From positions 1 to 64,000 of the forward strand of contig NZ_LN831025.1 in NCBI RefSeq assembly GCF_001457695.1: a DNA stretch of 64,000 bases, written 5' to 3'. Below, in pieces: positions 15,809 to 25,292 of this stretch. Numbering within the stretch: position 1 is the stretch's first letter; every line of letters begins with the position of its first letter. Made by a program: the position numbers and the translations under genes. The notes beneath the pieces were generated by a model that searched no databases, was not told the origin of the DNA, and saw only the letters and a program-made list of their open reading frames with translations. The stretch is from Campylobacter jejuni (lineage in GTDB: Bacteria; Campylobacterota; Campylobacteria; Campylobacterales; Campylobacteraceae).

Positions 15809-16384
15809 TCATAAAAGTTTAAAACTTTTTCGGTGGAGTTTGCAAATTCCAAATTTAGCTATAAGTTCTTTATGAGCTTTTGTGCCATAGGCTTTGTTTT
15901 TTTCAAATTCATAACAAGGAAAGTCTTTAGCTAAGAAATTCATCACCCTATCTTTACTAACTTTTGCAAGTATGCTAGCTGCACTTACTTGCAAAATGCT
16001 AGCATCGGCTTTGATTTGTGTTTTTATCCCGTTTATACCTAGGTTGGTGTTTCCATCATATAAGAAGTTATTTTCTGTTTTAAAATGCTTTTTTATAAGC
16101 TTTAAGCCTGTTTTTAAACAAGTGCTTAAGCCTAGTGCGTCGATTTGTTCTGAAGAAAAAGCAAGTATGAGATAGTTTGAATTTTTGATGATGATTTCAT
16201 AAAATTCTTCGCGTTTTTTTTCGCTTAGTTTTTTAGAATCGCACAACCCATCAAGTTTTTTGTTCAGTTTGCAAGCCGCCATCATCATAGGACCTGCTAA
16301 AGCACCGCGTCCTGCTTCATCAATACCGATTAAATTTATATCAAATTCATTTAAAAGTTCTTTTGTGTCAAATAAAGTTTTCAA
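15809..16384 (-). CDS. rnhB: Ribonuclease HII
   Basis: This 191-residue enzyme cleaves the RNA strand of RNA-DNA hybrids and removes misincorporated ribonucleotides. The catalytic start motif GIDEAGRGALAGP (D22, E23), the conserved DSKKLS segment and the later KAD...AASILAKVSRD-like block (here ASILAKVSKD) are all present. It is convergent with gltD with no bases between the stop codons. An imperfect A/T inverted repeat covers its last codons. Confidence 0.95.
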   Translation of the reverse strand: MKTLFDTKELLNEFDINLIGIDEAGRGALAGPMMMAACKLNKKLDGLCDSKKLSEKKREEFYEIIIKNSNYLILAFSSEQIDALGLSTCLKTGLKLIKKHFKTENNFLYDGNTNLGINGIKTQIKADASILQVSAASILAKVSKDRVMNFLAKDFPCYEFEKNKAYGTKAHKELIAKFGICKLHRKSFKLL

Positions 16385-16399
16385 AATTTTTCTAAAAAG

Positions 16400-16417
16400 A
16401 AGGGCAAAAATGCCCTT
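16400..16417 (-). terminator. Terminator of the ComEA-like gene
   Basis: The stem AAGGGCA (16400-16406), loop AAAA and TGCCCTT (16411-16417) are followed on the minus strand by TCTTTTTTAGA. It lies directly after the stop of the gene at 16418 and just before the rnhB start. Confidence 0.75.
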
Positions 16418-16657
16418 TTATTCTACTGTGATATCATTTTTGATTTTTTCAAAAAGCTTATCACCTATGCCTTTAACTTTTTTAAGATCATCAATACTTG
16501 TAAAATTTGCTTCTTTGCGGTATTCTAAAATCGCTTTAGCCTTAGCTTCGCCAATACCATTTAAACTTTTTAATTCTTTTAGTGTTGCAGTGTTGATATT
16601 TACAGCACCAAAGAGAAAAGCCGTTAAAGCAAAAAATAAAAATAGTAATTTTTTCAT
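16418..16657 (-). CDS. ComEA-like periplasmic helix-hairpin-helix DNA-binding protein
   Basis: The 79-residue protein has a signal peptide (residues 1-17, MKKLLFLFFALTAFLFGA) followed by two helix-hairpin-helix motifs (ALKSLNGIGEAKA-like near 28-42 and KKVKGIGDKLF near 60-70). ComEA-type proteins bind incoming DNA in the periplasm during natural transformation, and the C. jejuni counterpart (Cj0011c by memory) has been reported to bind DNA and aid transformation. It appears to be a single-gene unit with its own terminator. Confidence 0.88.
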   Translation of the reverse strand: MKKLLFLFFALTAFLFGAVNINTATLKELKSLNGIGEAKAKAILEYRKEANFTSIDDLKKVKGIGDKLFEKIKNDITVE

Positions 16658-16721
16658 TTTCTTATCCTTTTATTAAAAAATAATTATAATATTATCTTAA
16701 AAAGGATAAGAATTTCTTAAC

Positions 16722-17369
16722 TTAACCCAAAAATTCGCGTTTAAAATACTCTTTTGGTGCTTTACATAAAGGACAGGCTGCTGGAGCTTTTTTGCCACGA
16801 TGTATATGTCCGCATACTTCACAAACCCATAATTCTTCTACTTCACTATTAAAAAATTCTTCTTCTTCGAGCATTTTTTTAAGCGCTAGATATTCTCTTT
16901 CGTGTTCGATTTCTACTTTACCAATAGCTGTAAATAATCTCGCTATAGCCTTTTTACCTTCATCTTCAGCGATTTTTGCAAAATTTGGATACATAGTTGT
17001 GTGCTCATAGTTTTCACCTTCTGCAGCAGTTACTAGGTTTTTTGTAGTTACTTCTAAAGGTTTGCCATCAACGATTTCATGATAAGCTTTAAATTCTGCT
17101 CTTGCATGCCATTTTTCATTTTCAGCCGCTTCTCTAAAATGTCTAGCAACCGCATGCCAACCTTCTTCTTCAGCTACATCAGCAAATAAATCGTATTTGT
17201 TTCTCGCCATAGATTCGCCCGCAAAAGCTTTCATCAAATTTACCGCAGTTAAATCTGTAGTGATACATTTCATTTCTTCACCACAACAGCTAAGCTTACC
17301 GCCACCTACATTTTGAACTTCTACTTCATTACCACATTTTTGGCATTTATAGGTTTCATATTGTCTCAT
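16722..17369 (-). CDS. rrc: Desulforubrerythrin (peroxide/oxygen stress protein)
   Basis: The 215-residue protein is a three-module non-heme iron protein. An N-terminal desulforedoxin-like site (CQKCG...SCCGEEM) precedes a ferritin-like di-iron rubrerythrin domain (KAFAGESMARNKYDLFA and the IGKVEIEHEREYLA helix) and a C-terminal rubredoxin domain (CEVCGHIHRG...CPLC). It reduces hydrogen peroxide in the cytoplasm. I chose the ATG at 17369 because AAGGAGTC is correctly spaced before it; an upstream in-frame TTG lies inside the ribosome site and is unlikely. A 17-base palindrome lies just upstream. Confidence 0.95.
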   Translation of the reverse strand: MRQYETYKCQKCGNEVEVQNVGGGKLSCCGEEMKCITTDLTAVNLMKAFAGESMARNKYDLFADVAEEEGWHAVARHFREAAENEKWHARAEFKAYHEIVDGKPLEVTTKNLVTAAEGENYEHTTMYPNFAKIAEDEGKKAIARLFTAIGKVEIEHEREYLALKKMLEEEEFFNSEVEELWVCEVCGHIHRGKKAPAACPLCKAPKEYFKREFLG

Positions 17370-17379
17370 TTTGACTCCT

Positions 17380-17396
17380 TTTTTGATTATCAAAAA
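17380..17396. promoter_or_regulatory. Operator-like palindrome upstream of rrc
   Basis: Arms TTTTTGAT (17380-17387) and ATCAAAAA (17389-17396) flank one central base. The repeat touches the rrc ribosome site. It could be a regulator binding site or an mRNA element. No regulator is assigned. Confidence 0.4.
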
Positions 17397-17495
17397 GCAT
17401 TGTATTATAAAAAAATATTTTTGTCAATTAATAATTTTTATCATTTATGAAAATGTATATCAAAATAAATTTCACAAAAATTAAGCTTTGCTAAA

Positions 17496-17501
17496 TATAA
17501 T
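17496..17501 (+). promoter_or_regulatory. Promoter -10 element of ilvD
   Basis: TATAAT lies 27 bases before the ilvD ATG. The preceding TTAAGCTTTG agrees with the loose periodic T-rich upstream region of C. jejuni promoters. Confidence 0.5.
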
Positions 17502-17528
17502 TTTAAAAAATTATTATCAGGAGTTACA

Positions 17529-19205
17529 ATGAGAAGCGATGCGATAAAAAAAGGACATTTAAAAGCACCTAATCGTTCTTTACTTCGTGCTTGTGGTTTG
17601 AAAGATGAAGATTTTGACAAACCTTTTATAGGTGTAGCAAATAGCTATATAGATATAATCCCAGGACATTATTTTTTAAATGATTATGCTAAAATCATTA
17701 AAGATGAGATACGCAAAAATGGTTGTGTGCCTTTTGAGTTTAATACCATAGGTGTAGATGATGGTATAGCTATGGGACATGAAGGTATGCTTTATTCTTT
17801 ACCAAGTCGTGAAATCATCGCAAATTCCATTGAAACAGTGATGAATGCTCATCAACTTGATGCTTTAATCTGCATCCCAAACTGCGATAAAATCACTCCT
17901 GGTATGTTAATGGGAGCTTTAAGAGTAAATGTTCCAACCATTTTTGTAAGTGGTGGGCCTATGGCTTCAGGGGTAACTAAAAAAGGAGAAAAGATTAGTC
18001 TTAGCTCTGTTTTTGAAGCTGTAGGGGCTTATGAAGCCAAAAAAATTAGCGAAGAAGAATTTAAAGATATAGAATGTTCAGCCTGTCCAAGTGGTGGATC
18101 TTGCTCGGGAATGTTTACAGCAAATTCTATGAATACCTTATGCGAAGCTATGGGTATAGCACTAGAAGGTAATGGAACCATCTTAGCTTTAAGCAAAGAA
18201 AGAGAAGAGCTTTTAAGAAAAGCAGCGCGTCGTATTTGTGAAATCGCCTTAGATGAGCGTTTTAAAATTCGCAATATCATCACTCAAAAAGCCGTGCGTA
18301 ATGCTATGGTAGTAGATATGGCAATGGGTGGAAGTAGCAATACTGTTTTACACATGCTTGCCATTTCGCGTGAAGCAGGGGTGGCACTAGATATTAAAGA
18401 TTTAAATTTCATCTCAAGTAAAGTTGCACACATAGCAAAAATAGCCCCGTCGCTAAATAGTGTTTATATGGATGATATCCACAAAGCAGGTGGTGTGAGT
18501 GCAGTTATGACTGAAATTTCAAGCAGACAAGGACATATTTTAGAACTTGATGCACTGACTATCACAGGAGAAAGTCTCGAAGAACGCTTAAAAAATGCTA
18601 AAATCAAAGATGAAAATATCATTCGCAAAGTAGACAATGCTTACTCAAAAGTAGGTGGACTTGCTATTTTGTTTGGAAATTTAGCTGAGCAAGGTTGTGT
18701 TATAAAAACCGCAGGAATAATCGGAGAAAGAAAATTTAAAGGCAAAGCTGTTTGTTTTAACTCTCAAGATGAAGCTATAAAAGGCATTATCAAAGGCAAG
18801 GTGAAAAAAGGAAATGTTTGTGTGATACGCTATGAAGGTCCAAAAGGTGGCCCTGGTATGCAAGAAATGTTAAGTCCTACTTCACTTTTAATGGGTATGG
18901 GTTTGGGTGCTGATGTAGCTTTAATCACCGATGGTCGTTTTAGCGGGGCTACAAGGGGTTTAAGCGTAGGTCATATTTCCCCTGAAGCAGCTGAAGGTGG
19001 TCTTATAGGACTTTTAAAAGATGGAGATGAAATAGAAATTGATGTAGATGCTTATACCATCCATGCAAATTTAAGCGAAGAAGAAATCACTCAACGCAAA
19101 AAAGAATTTGTATTGCCTCAAAAAGAAGTGCCTTCAAGATGGCTTAGAATGTATCAAAAACTTGTTAGCAATGCTAGTAAAGGTGCGGTTTTGGATATGG
19201 AATGA
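17529..19205 (+). CDS. ilvD: Dihydroxy-acid dehydratase
   Basis: This 558-residue Fe-S dehydratase catalyses the third step of valine/isoleucine synthesis and also supplies the leucine and pantothenate pathways. The IlvD/Edd signatures are present: [14 protein letters not shown] (C119) and [17 protein letters not shown] (first C at residue 186), and near the C-terminus [16 protein letters not shown]. The length is normal. AGGAG precedes the ATG. The stop codon lies inside the hairpin at 19200-19222. Confidence 0.97.
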   Translation: MRSDAIKKGHLKAPNRSLLRACGLKDEDFDKPFIGVANSYIDIIPGHYFLNDYAKIIKDEIRKNGCVPFEFNTIGVDDGIAMGHEGMLYSLPSREIIANSIETVMNAHQLDALICIPNCDKITPGMLMGALRVNVPTIFVSGGPMASGVTKKGEKISLSSVFEAVGAYEAKKISEEEFKDIECSACPSGGSCSGMFTANSMNTLCEAMGIALEGNGTILALSKEREELLRKAARRICEIALDERFKIRNIITQKAVRNAMVVDMAMGGSSNTVLHMLAISREAGVALDIKDLNFISSKVAHIAKIAPSLNSVYMDDIHKAGGVSAVMTEISSRQGHILELDALTITGESLEERLKNAKIKDENIIRKVDNAYSKVGGLAILFGNLAEQGCVIKTAGIIGERKFKGKAVCFNSQDEAIKGIIKGKVKKGNVCVIRYEGPKGGPGMQEMLSPTSLLMGMGLGADVALITDGRFSGATRGLSVGHISPEAAEGGLIGLLKDGDEIEIDVDAYTIHANLSEEEITQRKKEFVLPQKEVPSRWLRMYQKLVSNASKGAVLDME

Positions 19206-19222
19206 AAGGAAACCTTTCATTC
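19200..19222. terminator. Hairpin between ilvD and the yagU-like pseudogene
   Basis: A perfect 10-base stem GAATGAAAGG (19200-19209), loop AAA, CCTTTCATTC (19213-19222) is followed by TTCTATTTCTTT. It contains the ilvD stop (19203-19205) and the stop of the converging gene (19217-19219). Confidence 0.7.
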
Positions 19223-19613
19223 TTCTATTTCTTTGGTTATACGATTTCTTATATCTCTACGAACTATTTCCATGCCCCACAGCCAAACAATATGTCCAAA
19301 AATTTCAGACAGGTGTTCATCAAAAGGAATTTCACAAAGTGGTGGAACTTCTGCAATTAAAGGCATTACAATAACATGGGCAAAAAGATAAACAAAAAAT
19401 CCAAAAACTGCACCTTTCAGTAGGTAAGCCTAGTTGTTCTAGAAAAATTTTAGGTGGAGTAACACGTTCTAAAGCATCTGCTGGCCAAAAAACATTGGGA
19501 TTTCTTGGAGGAAAAGGTACTTCCCAACCCCATTTAACAATAGCTCCGAAAATACCCGCTAATATACCTATAAAAAAGGCTAAAGTATAGCACTTTTGAA
19601 AGTATTTTTTCAT
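19217..19613 (-). pseudogene. Degraded YagU/DUF1440-family inner-membrane protein
   Basis: The N-terminal frame (from ATG at 19613) reads a YagU-like start, with FIGILAGIFGAIVKWGWEVP and PPRNP, as far as about 19430. The C-terminal part continues in a different frame (reading ...GAVFGFFVYLFAHVIVMP, then EIFGHIVWLWGMEIVRRDIR, to the stop at 19217). Compared with E. coli YagU from memory, about 35-50 central residues covering a membrane helix are missing, so this is a deletion plus frameshift and not a simple sequencing slip. The Cj0014c position by memory. YagU has been linked to acid tolerance in E. coli; function here is probably lost. Confidence 0.8.
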
Positions 19614-19704
19614 AATAACTCCTTTATGTTTTATACAAAATAAAATTTGAAATTATAATATTTTTATTTAAAACATATTGAAAATAGAAGTATAAAAATC
19701 TTAT

Positions 19705-20931
19705 TTAAATTTTAAAATACTCTCTTAAACTTTCACAAATTTCAAAAAAATTCACCCCATCTATAGTAGGATTTTCTTTAAAAAACTCATGCATTCCTAA
19801 AAAACCGCTTTCAAGTTCTTTAGACTTTACTCCATAGCTTATACTAAGCCCTGCTTCGATAAAAGCAGCGATTTTATCGCAGTATTTTAAAGCTTTGCCG
19901 TCAATCGCTCCAAATTCATTTTGATTAAAAGAGCTTAAGCTTCCGCTACAAAGCTCGATTTTGGCATTTTTATAGGTGCGATTTTCAAATTCATTTTTGA
20001 CAAAACTTGCTTCATTGCTTCTGCCCTCTCTAATGCCTAAGATATAAGAAAATTCAGCCCTTAAACCCTCAGGCACAAAGGGTAAAATTCTTTCATTGAT
20101 CAGTTTCATTTCATAATCATTTATAATATCATGAAGCCCATCAATGCCGTATTTTACAGGGCTGATAATATCACGCGTTAAAGACTCTGGCAAATCATGA
20201 AATAAAGCACAATAAAAATTATTCTCAAGTCTTTTATCACAAGCCTTTATTTTTAGTGAGTAAAAATATCCTAAAATCGCCACCACAAGCATATGTCCTA
20301 AAACCGCGGTTTCTGGTATGCGTGGAGTTTGAGCCCAACGCTTTTGAAAGCGAAGTCTTCCGCTAAGATCGATGATTTTTGCAATTTTTTGATTTAAAGC
20401 GATTTTTCTAGCTCCTATAAGCTCATAGTAATCTTCTAATTCTTCTTCAACTTTGTTTTTAATCTCATCAATATCATTTAAAAAAGCTGAGGTTTGATAA
20501 ACTATGTTAAATTCCCATCTTGTAGCAAAATACGAAGCCGCTTTTAAGATAAGCTTTTCTTTAGCGTAAGCATTGCCGTTTAAATACGCTTCAAAACGCT
20601 TTAGAAATTCCCCATCTTCTATATCTTCTATCATAGGTTCGATTTTGCTTAAAACCCAAGCATTAACTTCAGCTTTTTTTTGACGCACGATTTCATGATA
20701 TACATCAGGGCGTATATCGGTTACTACCACACGACTTAAAAACTCAAAAATTCCCCCTTCTATAATCACTCTCATATCCACATCTTTTTCCATTTTAGCG
20801 ATAAAATATGCAATGATGAATTTATGAGCTTGTTTGTCAAGTTCAACCAAATTTGCCATTCTTGGATAATCATTCCAACGACTGATAGAAGCGGCTTTAA
20901 AAATGTGTTCTATGAGTTTTATGTTTATCAT
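19705..20931 (-). CDS. HD-domain phosphohydrolase-like protein
   Basis: This 408-residue cytosolic protein has an HD-domain signature in its second half (ALFHDLPESLTRDIISPVKY, H245-D246), as in YfbR/HDDC2-type nucleotidases. The N-terminal 170 residues are helical and show no motif I recognise. HD proteins are metal-dependent phosphohydrolases; the substrate is unknown. It is divergent from queC, with a shared 76-base promoter region. It corresponds to Cj0015c by memory. Confidence 0.7.
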   Translation of the reverse strand: MINIKLIEHIFKAASISRWNDYPRMANLVELDKQAHKFIIAYFIAKMEKDVDMRVIIEGGIFEFLSRVVVTDIRPDVYHEIVRQKKAEVNAWVLSKIEPMIEDIEDGEFLKRFEAYLNGNAYAKEKLILKAASYFATRWEFNIVYQTSAFLNDIDEIKNKVEEELEDYYELIGARKIALNQKIAKIIDLSGRLRFQKRWAQTPRIPETAVLGHMLVVAILGYFYSLKIKACDKRLENNFYCALFHDLPESLTRDIISPVKYGIDGLHDIINDYEMKLINERILPFVPEGLRAEFSYILGIREGRSNEASFVKNEFENRTYKNAKIELCSGSLSSFNQNEFGAIDGKALKYCDKIAAFIEAGLSISYGVKSKELESGFLGMHEFFKENPTIDGVNFFEICESLREYFKI

Positions 20932-21007
20932 GCTTTTGCCTTTTTTGCAATTTAAATTTAAAAATTTTCGTTAAAATTGCGAAATTATAGCAAATTTAAG
21001 GATAAAA

Positions 21008-21682
21008 ATGAGTAAAAAAGCACTTTGTATTATAAGTGGTGGTATGGATAGCACTTTGTGTGCTTATCTAGCCAAAAAAGAAGGTTATGAAATCATCGCT
21101 TTGCATTTTGATTATGAACAACGCACTCAAGAAAAAGAAAGAGAATGTTTTAAGCAAATTTGCAAGGCTTTAAAAGTAGAAAAATCTTATATTTTAGATG
21201 TGAGTTTTATCAAAGATATAGGGGGCAATGCCTTAACCGATAAAAGTATAGACATCCCTAAAAATGAGCTTTGCATAAGCGATACTCCACCTATCACTTA
21301 TGTGCCTTTTCGCAATGGAATTTTCTTAAGTATAGCAGGATCTTTGGCTGAAAAGGAAAATTGTGAGAGTATTTTTATAGGGGTGGTAGAAGAAGATGGC
21401 AGTGGTTATCCTGACTGTACTGATGAGTTTATACAAAAGGCACAAGAATTTATCAATGAAGGTACGAGTAAGAATTTCAAAGTTTGTATAAAAACTCCGC
21501 TTGTTAGACTAAACAAAGCTAAAATTGTAGAACTAGCCTTAAAAGAAAATGTACCTTTAGAACTTACTTGGTCTTGTTATGAGAGTGAAGATGAAGCTTG
21601 TGGGGAGTGCGATAGTTGTTTGCTTCGTTTAAGAGGTTTTGAAAAAGCAGGATTTAAAGATAAGATCAAATATAAGTCCTAG
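21008..21682 (+). CDS. queC: 7-cyano-7-deazaguanine synthase QueC
   Basis: This 224-residue PP-loop ATPase converts 7-carboxy-7-deazaguanine to preQ0 in queuosine synthesis. The PP-loop motif SGGMDS is at residues 10-15, and the C-terminal zinc site comprises C190, C198, C201 and C204 ([10 protein letters not shown]). No other queuosine or deazapurine DNA-modification genes are adjacent, so the tRNA pathway is the reasonable role. The stop codon lies inside the following hairpin. Confidence 0.95.
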   Translation: MSKKALCIISGGMDSTLCAYLAKKEGYEIIALHFDYEQRTQEKERECFKQICKALKVEKSYILDVSFIKDIGGNALTDKSIDIPKNELCISDTPPITYVPFRNGIFLSIAGSLAEKENCESIFIGVVEEDGSGYPDCTDEFIQKAQEFINEGTSKNFKVCIKTPLVRLNKAKIVELALKENVPLELTWSCYESEDEACGECDSCLLRLRGFEKAGFKDKIKYKS

Positions 21683-21697
21683 TTTTCACTAGGACTT
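21674..21697. terminator. Bidirectional terminator between queC and dsbI
   Basis: A 10-base stem AAGTCCTAGT (21674-21683), loop TTTC, ACTAGGACTT (21688-21697) overlaps the queC stop and lies just beyond the dsbI stop. Confidence 0.75.
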
Positions 21698-21702
21698 AAA
21701 GC

Positions 21703-23229
21703 TTAGTTTAGAGTATAAAGCTTGTTTGCTCCATCTTGATAAGAAAGAATGTTGATTTTTCCATCTTTAAAGAAAATGCTTCTAGCATTAGTGATAGAGC
21801 TTGGGAAAGCGATAGTTTTTACTACTTCTTCCTTAACTGGATCAATTACGGCAATTACATTGTGATTTTTGCTAAGTGCATAAATTTCCCCATCTTTAAA
21901 AGTCATAGAAGTTACATAAAGATCACCTAAAGTTTTACCTTCTTTAAGATTTGCTTTTGGAGTAAATTCTCCCGAAAGAACACGATCTTTTAAAGCAACT
22001 TTAGAGATTACAAAAGTTTTAGTGTCTTTGTTGTTTGGAACAGTTGCAAGATAAAGATAATTTCCATCTGTAGTCATGCTTGCTACATGGTTAAATTTCG
22101 CTCTTACAGTATCAAGTCTTCCACGACCTAAACCTTCGCCTTGGCCTTTAAATTTATCATTACCTTTTACAAAATCAGCGTATTGTTTAGCGATATCTTC
22201 TTCACTTGCATTAGGATTTTTTGCAAATCTTAAGAAAGATTTGTTTGAGCCCATAAGAATGAATTTATCGTTCATATAAGGTATGATACCGATGATTGGA
22301 TCAATAGTAGCTGAAAAATAAGGATCAAGTTCAAAACCTTCTTTAGCGCTAAAATTATTATCTAAGAAAGCTACATCCCATTTAGAACTTGCTACAAATT
22401 CGTTATTGATATAATCAAGAGTATTGATGGCTTTGTCAAAATTTATGGTTTGTTCATTTGTGATTTTAAGCTCATCATTGATTTTTGCAAATGGAGCATT
22501 GTTGATATCATTATCAAATTTTATGCCAAGTTTTTCACTTGCAGGTGCAAAAGCATAATCAGGAGCTTTAACATCGCGTTTTCCTAAGAAAGAAATATTT
22601 TGCCATAAACCATTCCAACCTTCTTTACTCCAAATGATGTATTTTGGATTTAAACTAAATCTTACAGGATCGCCTTGTCCTACATAAGGAGGAATACCTG
22701 TGCTAACAAAGGCTTGGAAAACATTTGATGCTACGATGATAGCACTGATTAAAACTGCTGCAAAGCTAAATTTAGTATATTTTCTAAACTTTTCTCCATT
22801 TAGTTCAGCTTCAAAAGCATTAAATTTAGGAGCAAAAGCAAAAATCACACCTAAGAGCAATACAACAGCCCAAAATACTACTTCAGCCCAAAAATAAGTA
22901 TGGATACCAAAAACTGCTAAACCAAAACCTTGATCTAAATCTCTATGAGCGTGATTACCATAGTGAGCAAAAGATTGATAAAGCCCTACTGCTGTCATGA
23001 TTAAAAGAGCAGCAAGGTATTTACCTTTCATACCATAACGAACAATGAAAAGCGCCATTACACCGATAAAGATCATTGCTTCTCTTTGTCCCCAGCAAAG
23101 CGTGCAAGGACTATCGCCCAACATATAACCAAATATCAAATTTGCAATACCTACAGGCAAGAGTATAATCAAAAAGCCTGCTAAACACATTAGTGTGTAG
23201 AAATTTTTTGTTTTATTGATTTCGTTCAT
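21703..23229 (-). CDS. dsbI: Disulfide bond oxidoreductase DsbI (DsbB-like with beta-propeller)
   Basis: The 508-residue protein has an N-terminal DsbB-like membrane domain with the catalytic C42-T-L-C45 and four or five hydrophobic helices (about residues 10-190). A large C-terminal periplasmic domain with repeated GxIYxLSK/LYxLTV-type strands follows, consistent with a propeller. DsbI reoxidises a periplasmic thiol oxidase and passes electrons to quinone. It is downstream of the small gene dba by 11 bases. Translational coupling of dba and dsbI and iron/Fur control have been reported for C. jejuni, as I recall. Confidence 0.93.
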   Translation of the reverse strand: MNEINKTKNFYTLMCLAGFLIILLPVGIANLIFGYMLGDSPCTLCWGQREAMIFIGVMALFIVRYGMKGKYLAALLIMTAVGLYQSFAHYGNHAHRDLDQGFGLAVFGIHTYFWAEVVFWAVVLLLGVIFAFAPKFNAFEAELNGEKFRKYTKFSFAAVLISAIIVASNVFQAFVSTGIPPYVGQGDPVRFSLNPKYIIWSKEGWNGLWQNISFLGKRDVKAPDYAFAPASEKLGIKFDNDINNAPFAKINDELKITNEQTINFDKAINTLDYINNEFVASSKWDVAFLDNNFSAKEGFELDPYFSATIDPIIGIIPYMNDKFILMGSNKSFLRFAKNPNASEEDIAKQYADFVKGNDKFKGQGEGLGRGRLDTVRAKFNHVASMTTDGNYLYLATVPNNKDTKTFVISKVALKDRVLSGEFTPKANLKEGKTLGDLYVTSMTFKDGEIYALSKNHNVIAVIDPVKEEVVKTIAFPSSITNARSIFFKDGKINILSYQDGANKLYTLN

Positions 23230-23240
23230 TTAGCCCTTCC

Positions 23241-23408
23241 TTACAGATTCATTATTGTTAATAGTGCGCCTGTTTTGTGGCCAACATAGAAAAAAACCAT
23301 TAAAAGCCAAGCTACCATTACCAAACCAAAAGCCAAATTTTCTTTTTCTGGTTTTTTGATAATCAGTATCAAGGCGATTAAAACTAATAAAAGTTCAAGA
23401 AACTCCAT
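23241..23408 (-). CDS. dba: Small hydrophobic protein Dba, partner of DsbI
   Basis: This 55-residue protein has two hydrophobic helices (residues about 4-17 and 27-41) joined by a charged turn (KKPEKEN). The ATG at 23408 is preceded by AAAGGAG, and the TAA is at 23241-23243, 11 bases before the dsbI start. The size, membrane character and position match the dba gene of the dba-dsbI operon. Confidence 0.85.
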   Translation of the reverse strand: MEFLELLLVLIALILIIKKPEKENLAFGLVMVAWLLMVFFYVGHKTGALLTIMNL

Positions 23409-23481
23409 AGTATCTCCTTTGAAATAAAAACTGCTAATTTTACTTGAAAAACATAAATTAAAAATAAATTTTTTATTAAAA

Positions 23482-23509
23482 TTTCGTGTTAATTTAAATT
23501 AACACGAAA
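23482..23509 (-). terminator. Terminator of docB (perfect palindrome)
   Basis: A 28-base perfect palindrome has left arm TTTCGTGTTAATTT and right arm AAATTAACACGAAA. It starts 4 bases after the docB stop on the minus strand and is followed there by TTTTAATAAAAAATTTATTTTT. This has the form of a rho-independent terminator for the docA-docB unit. On the other side lies the dba start region. Confidence 0.75.
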
Positions 23510-23513
23510 AAAG

Positions 23514-25292
23514 TTACTGAAAGCTACTTAATTTTTCAGAGAGTTTAGAAGCACCATTTAGAACATTTTGAGAGATGTTATTGATTTCGCATGATAAATC
23601 TTTAACAGAATTTGCAAGTTCGTTAACTTTATCTATATTTGTTCCTAAGATAAGCATTTTATCTTTTACTTCCATGCTTTTATCTTTCATGGTTTGGGTT
23701 GATTCTATAGAGCTTTCCAATTTATGCATAGAATTTACAAGTTCTTGTTGTAAATCATTGGTTTTTGAAGAGGTTTCTTTCATAGAATCATGGATAAGAT
23801 CCATTAAGGCTTTGTTGTCATTGATTTGTTGGACTATAGTATTAACAGTAGCATTGATGTTTAAAAGAGATTTACTTGTTTTATCAGCAAGCTGTCCAAC
23901 TTCATCGGCTACAACAGCAAATCCACGCCCATGTTCGCCTGCTCTTGCAGCTTCGATAGCTGCATTTAGGGCAAGTAAATTAGTTTGATCAGCTATGTCT
24001 TTAATGGAGTTTGTGATTTCTATAATATTATCCGCACTTTGGGTTAGATTGTCCATATTGGCTACTATATTTTGTTCTTTTTCATTGTTTTCATTTATTA
24101 AATTTACAAGTTCAGATAGAGTAAGTTCTACCTTATCCATCAGTATGTGCATATCTTGCATATTTTCTATACTTTCTTGTGCTAAATTTCCCGCAAGATT
24201 GATATGATCATCTAAAACATGAGTGATTTCTTTAACTCCTTGAATTTGTTCATGTTGCGAATTAGAGCTGTTTTCAAGCATCATAGAGTTGTTTTTGAGT
24301 TTTTGTGAATTTTGATGACTTGATTTAGCATTTTCTATGGCTTCTATGATTGAGTTTTGAACGGTGGAAATAAATGAATTAATATATTGAGCACTTTGTC
24401 CAAGCTCACTTTTTGGATCTATATTTAAACGAGAGTGTAGATTGGCTTCTTTGCTAGCTAAATTAGCGCTTAGTTTTTCTAAAGTATGAATTGGCATGAT
24501 GACTTTTTTTAGTGTTAATAAAATAAAAAATACAAATAATACAAGAGTAATTCCAAATACTGCTAAAGCGATATAAAATTTAAATAAATTAGATTGTTCT
24601 ATAGTATTTTGGGTAAAAGTGTTAAGTTGTTTTAACTCTTTCATGAGAGAATTATTCTCATAAATAGAAGAATTATCTTGCATAATAGAAATTTGCTTTA
24701 CAATCATGTTATAGTGTTTTAAAAAAAGTTGTAAATTTTCACTTTTTGTATCATTTTTGATTTCTTTCATAAGATTGTTGAGTTGATTTAGTGTTGTTTT
24801 TTGTAAAATATTTTCAGTTGAAAGAACGCTTAACATAGAACTCATTGTTTTATAGTTGTTTTTATTTGTTTCATGGTTTTGTTCCAATTCTTCAAAATAA
24901 TTTTTAGCTAGTTCAAATAAATAAAGTTTTGAATTTACTGCTATGGAATTTGCGGATTTAAAATAATTAAGCTGGATTAGTTTGGCATTAAAAATTTCTT
25001 CTGCTTTGTTTATGTCAATCCCAAAAGTTTTAAGTTTTGTAAAGTTTTCTTGCATTTTTTTTATCGCTTGAACACTTGGATCGTAGTTGATAAAATTAAA
25101 ACTATTTTGAAAAACAGAATTGATTTTTTCATCTGAAATTTCTAGTTGTTGAACTATGTTTATCAATTCTTTATTATCTTTAGATGAAGAATAGTTATTA
25201 AAAATAATACCTAATAAAACAAGAATGAAAGCTAAAACTAGTGTAGATAAAATAATAAATTTTATCAAAAATGAACTTTTTTTATTTGTCAT
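23514..25292 (-). CDS. docB: Methyl-accepting chemotaxis protein DocB (transducer-like protein)
   Basis: The 592-residue chemoreceptor has TM1 at about 9-30, a periplasmic sensor of about 200 mostly helical residues, TM2 near 236-258, a HAMP-like linker, and a long cytoplasmic coiled coil. The conserved signalling tip ([31 protein letters not shown]) lies at about 435-465. It transmits ligand signals to CheW/CheA. The ATG overlaps the end of docA by 11 bases, indicating a coupled operon. DocA and DocB were named as determinants of chick colonisation in C. jejuni. Confidence 0.93.
   Translation of the reverse strand: MTNKKSSFLIKFIILSTLVLAFILVLLGIIFNNYSSSKDNKELINIVQQLEISDEKINSVFQNSFNFINYDPSVQAIKKMQENFTKLKTFGIDINKAEEIFNAKLIQLNYFKSANSIAVNSKLYLFELAKNYFEELEQNHETNKNNYKTMSSMLSVLSTENILQKTTLNQLNNLMKEIKNDTKSENLQLFLKHYNMIVKQISIMQDNSSIYENNSLMKELKQLNTFTQNTIEQSNLFKFYIALAVFGITLVLFVFFILLTLKKVIMPIHTLEKLSANLASKEANLHSRLNIDPKSELGQSAQYINSFISTVQNSIIEAIENAKSSHQNSQKLKNNSMMLENSSNSQHEQIQGVKEITHVLDDHINLAGNLAQESIENMQDMHILMDKVELTLSELVNLINENNEKEQNIVANMDNLTQSADNIIEITNSIKDIADQTNLLALNAAIEAARAGEHGRGFAVVADEVGQLADKTSKSLLNINATVNTIVQQINDNKALMDLIHDSMKETSSKTNDLQQELVNSMHKLESSIESTQTMKDKSMEVKDKMLILGTNIDKVNELANSVKDLSCEINNISQNVLNGASKLSEKLSSFQ

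Noticed and set aside
17370-17393. Upstream TTG start for rrc
   Set aside because: It would place the ribosome site within the coding sequence. The ATG at 17369 gives the known 215-residue protein.
19108-19374. Plus-strand frame over the end of ilvD and the yagU-like remnant
   Set aside because: Residues do not resemble any family, and both real genes on this DNA explain the sequence.
21008-21682. queC as part of a Qat-type defence system
   Set aside because: A Qat system needs adjacent QatA, QatB and TatD-like QatD. The neighbours are an HD protein and dsbI, so this is ordinary queuosine synthesis.
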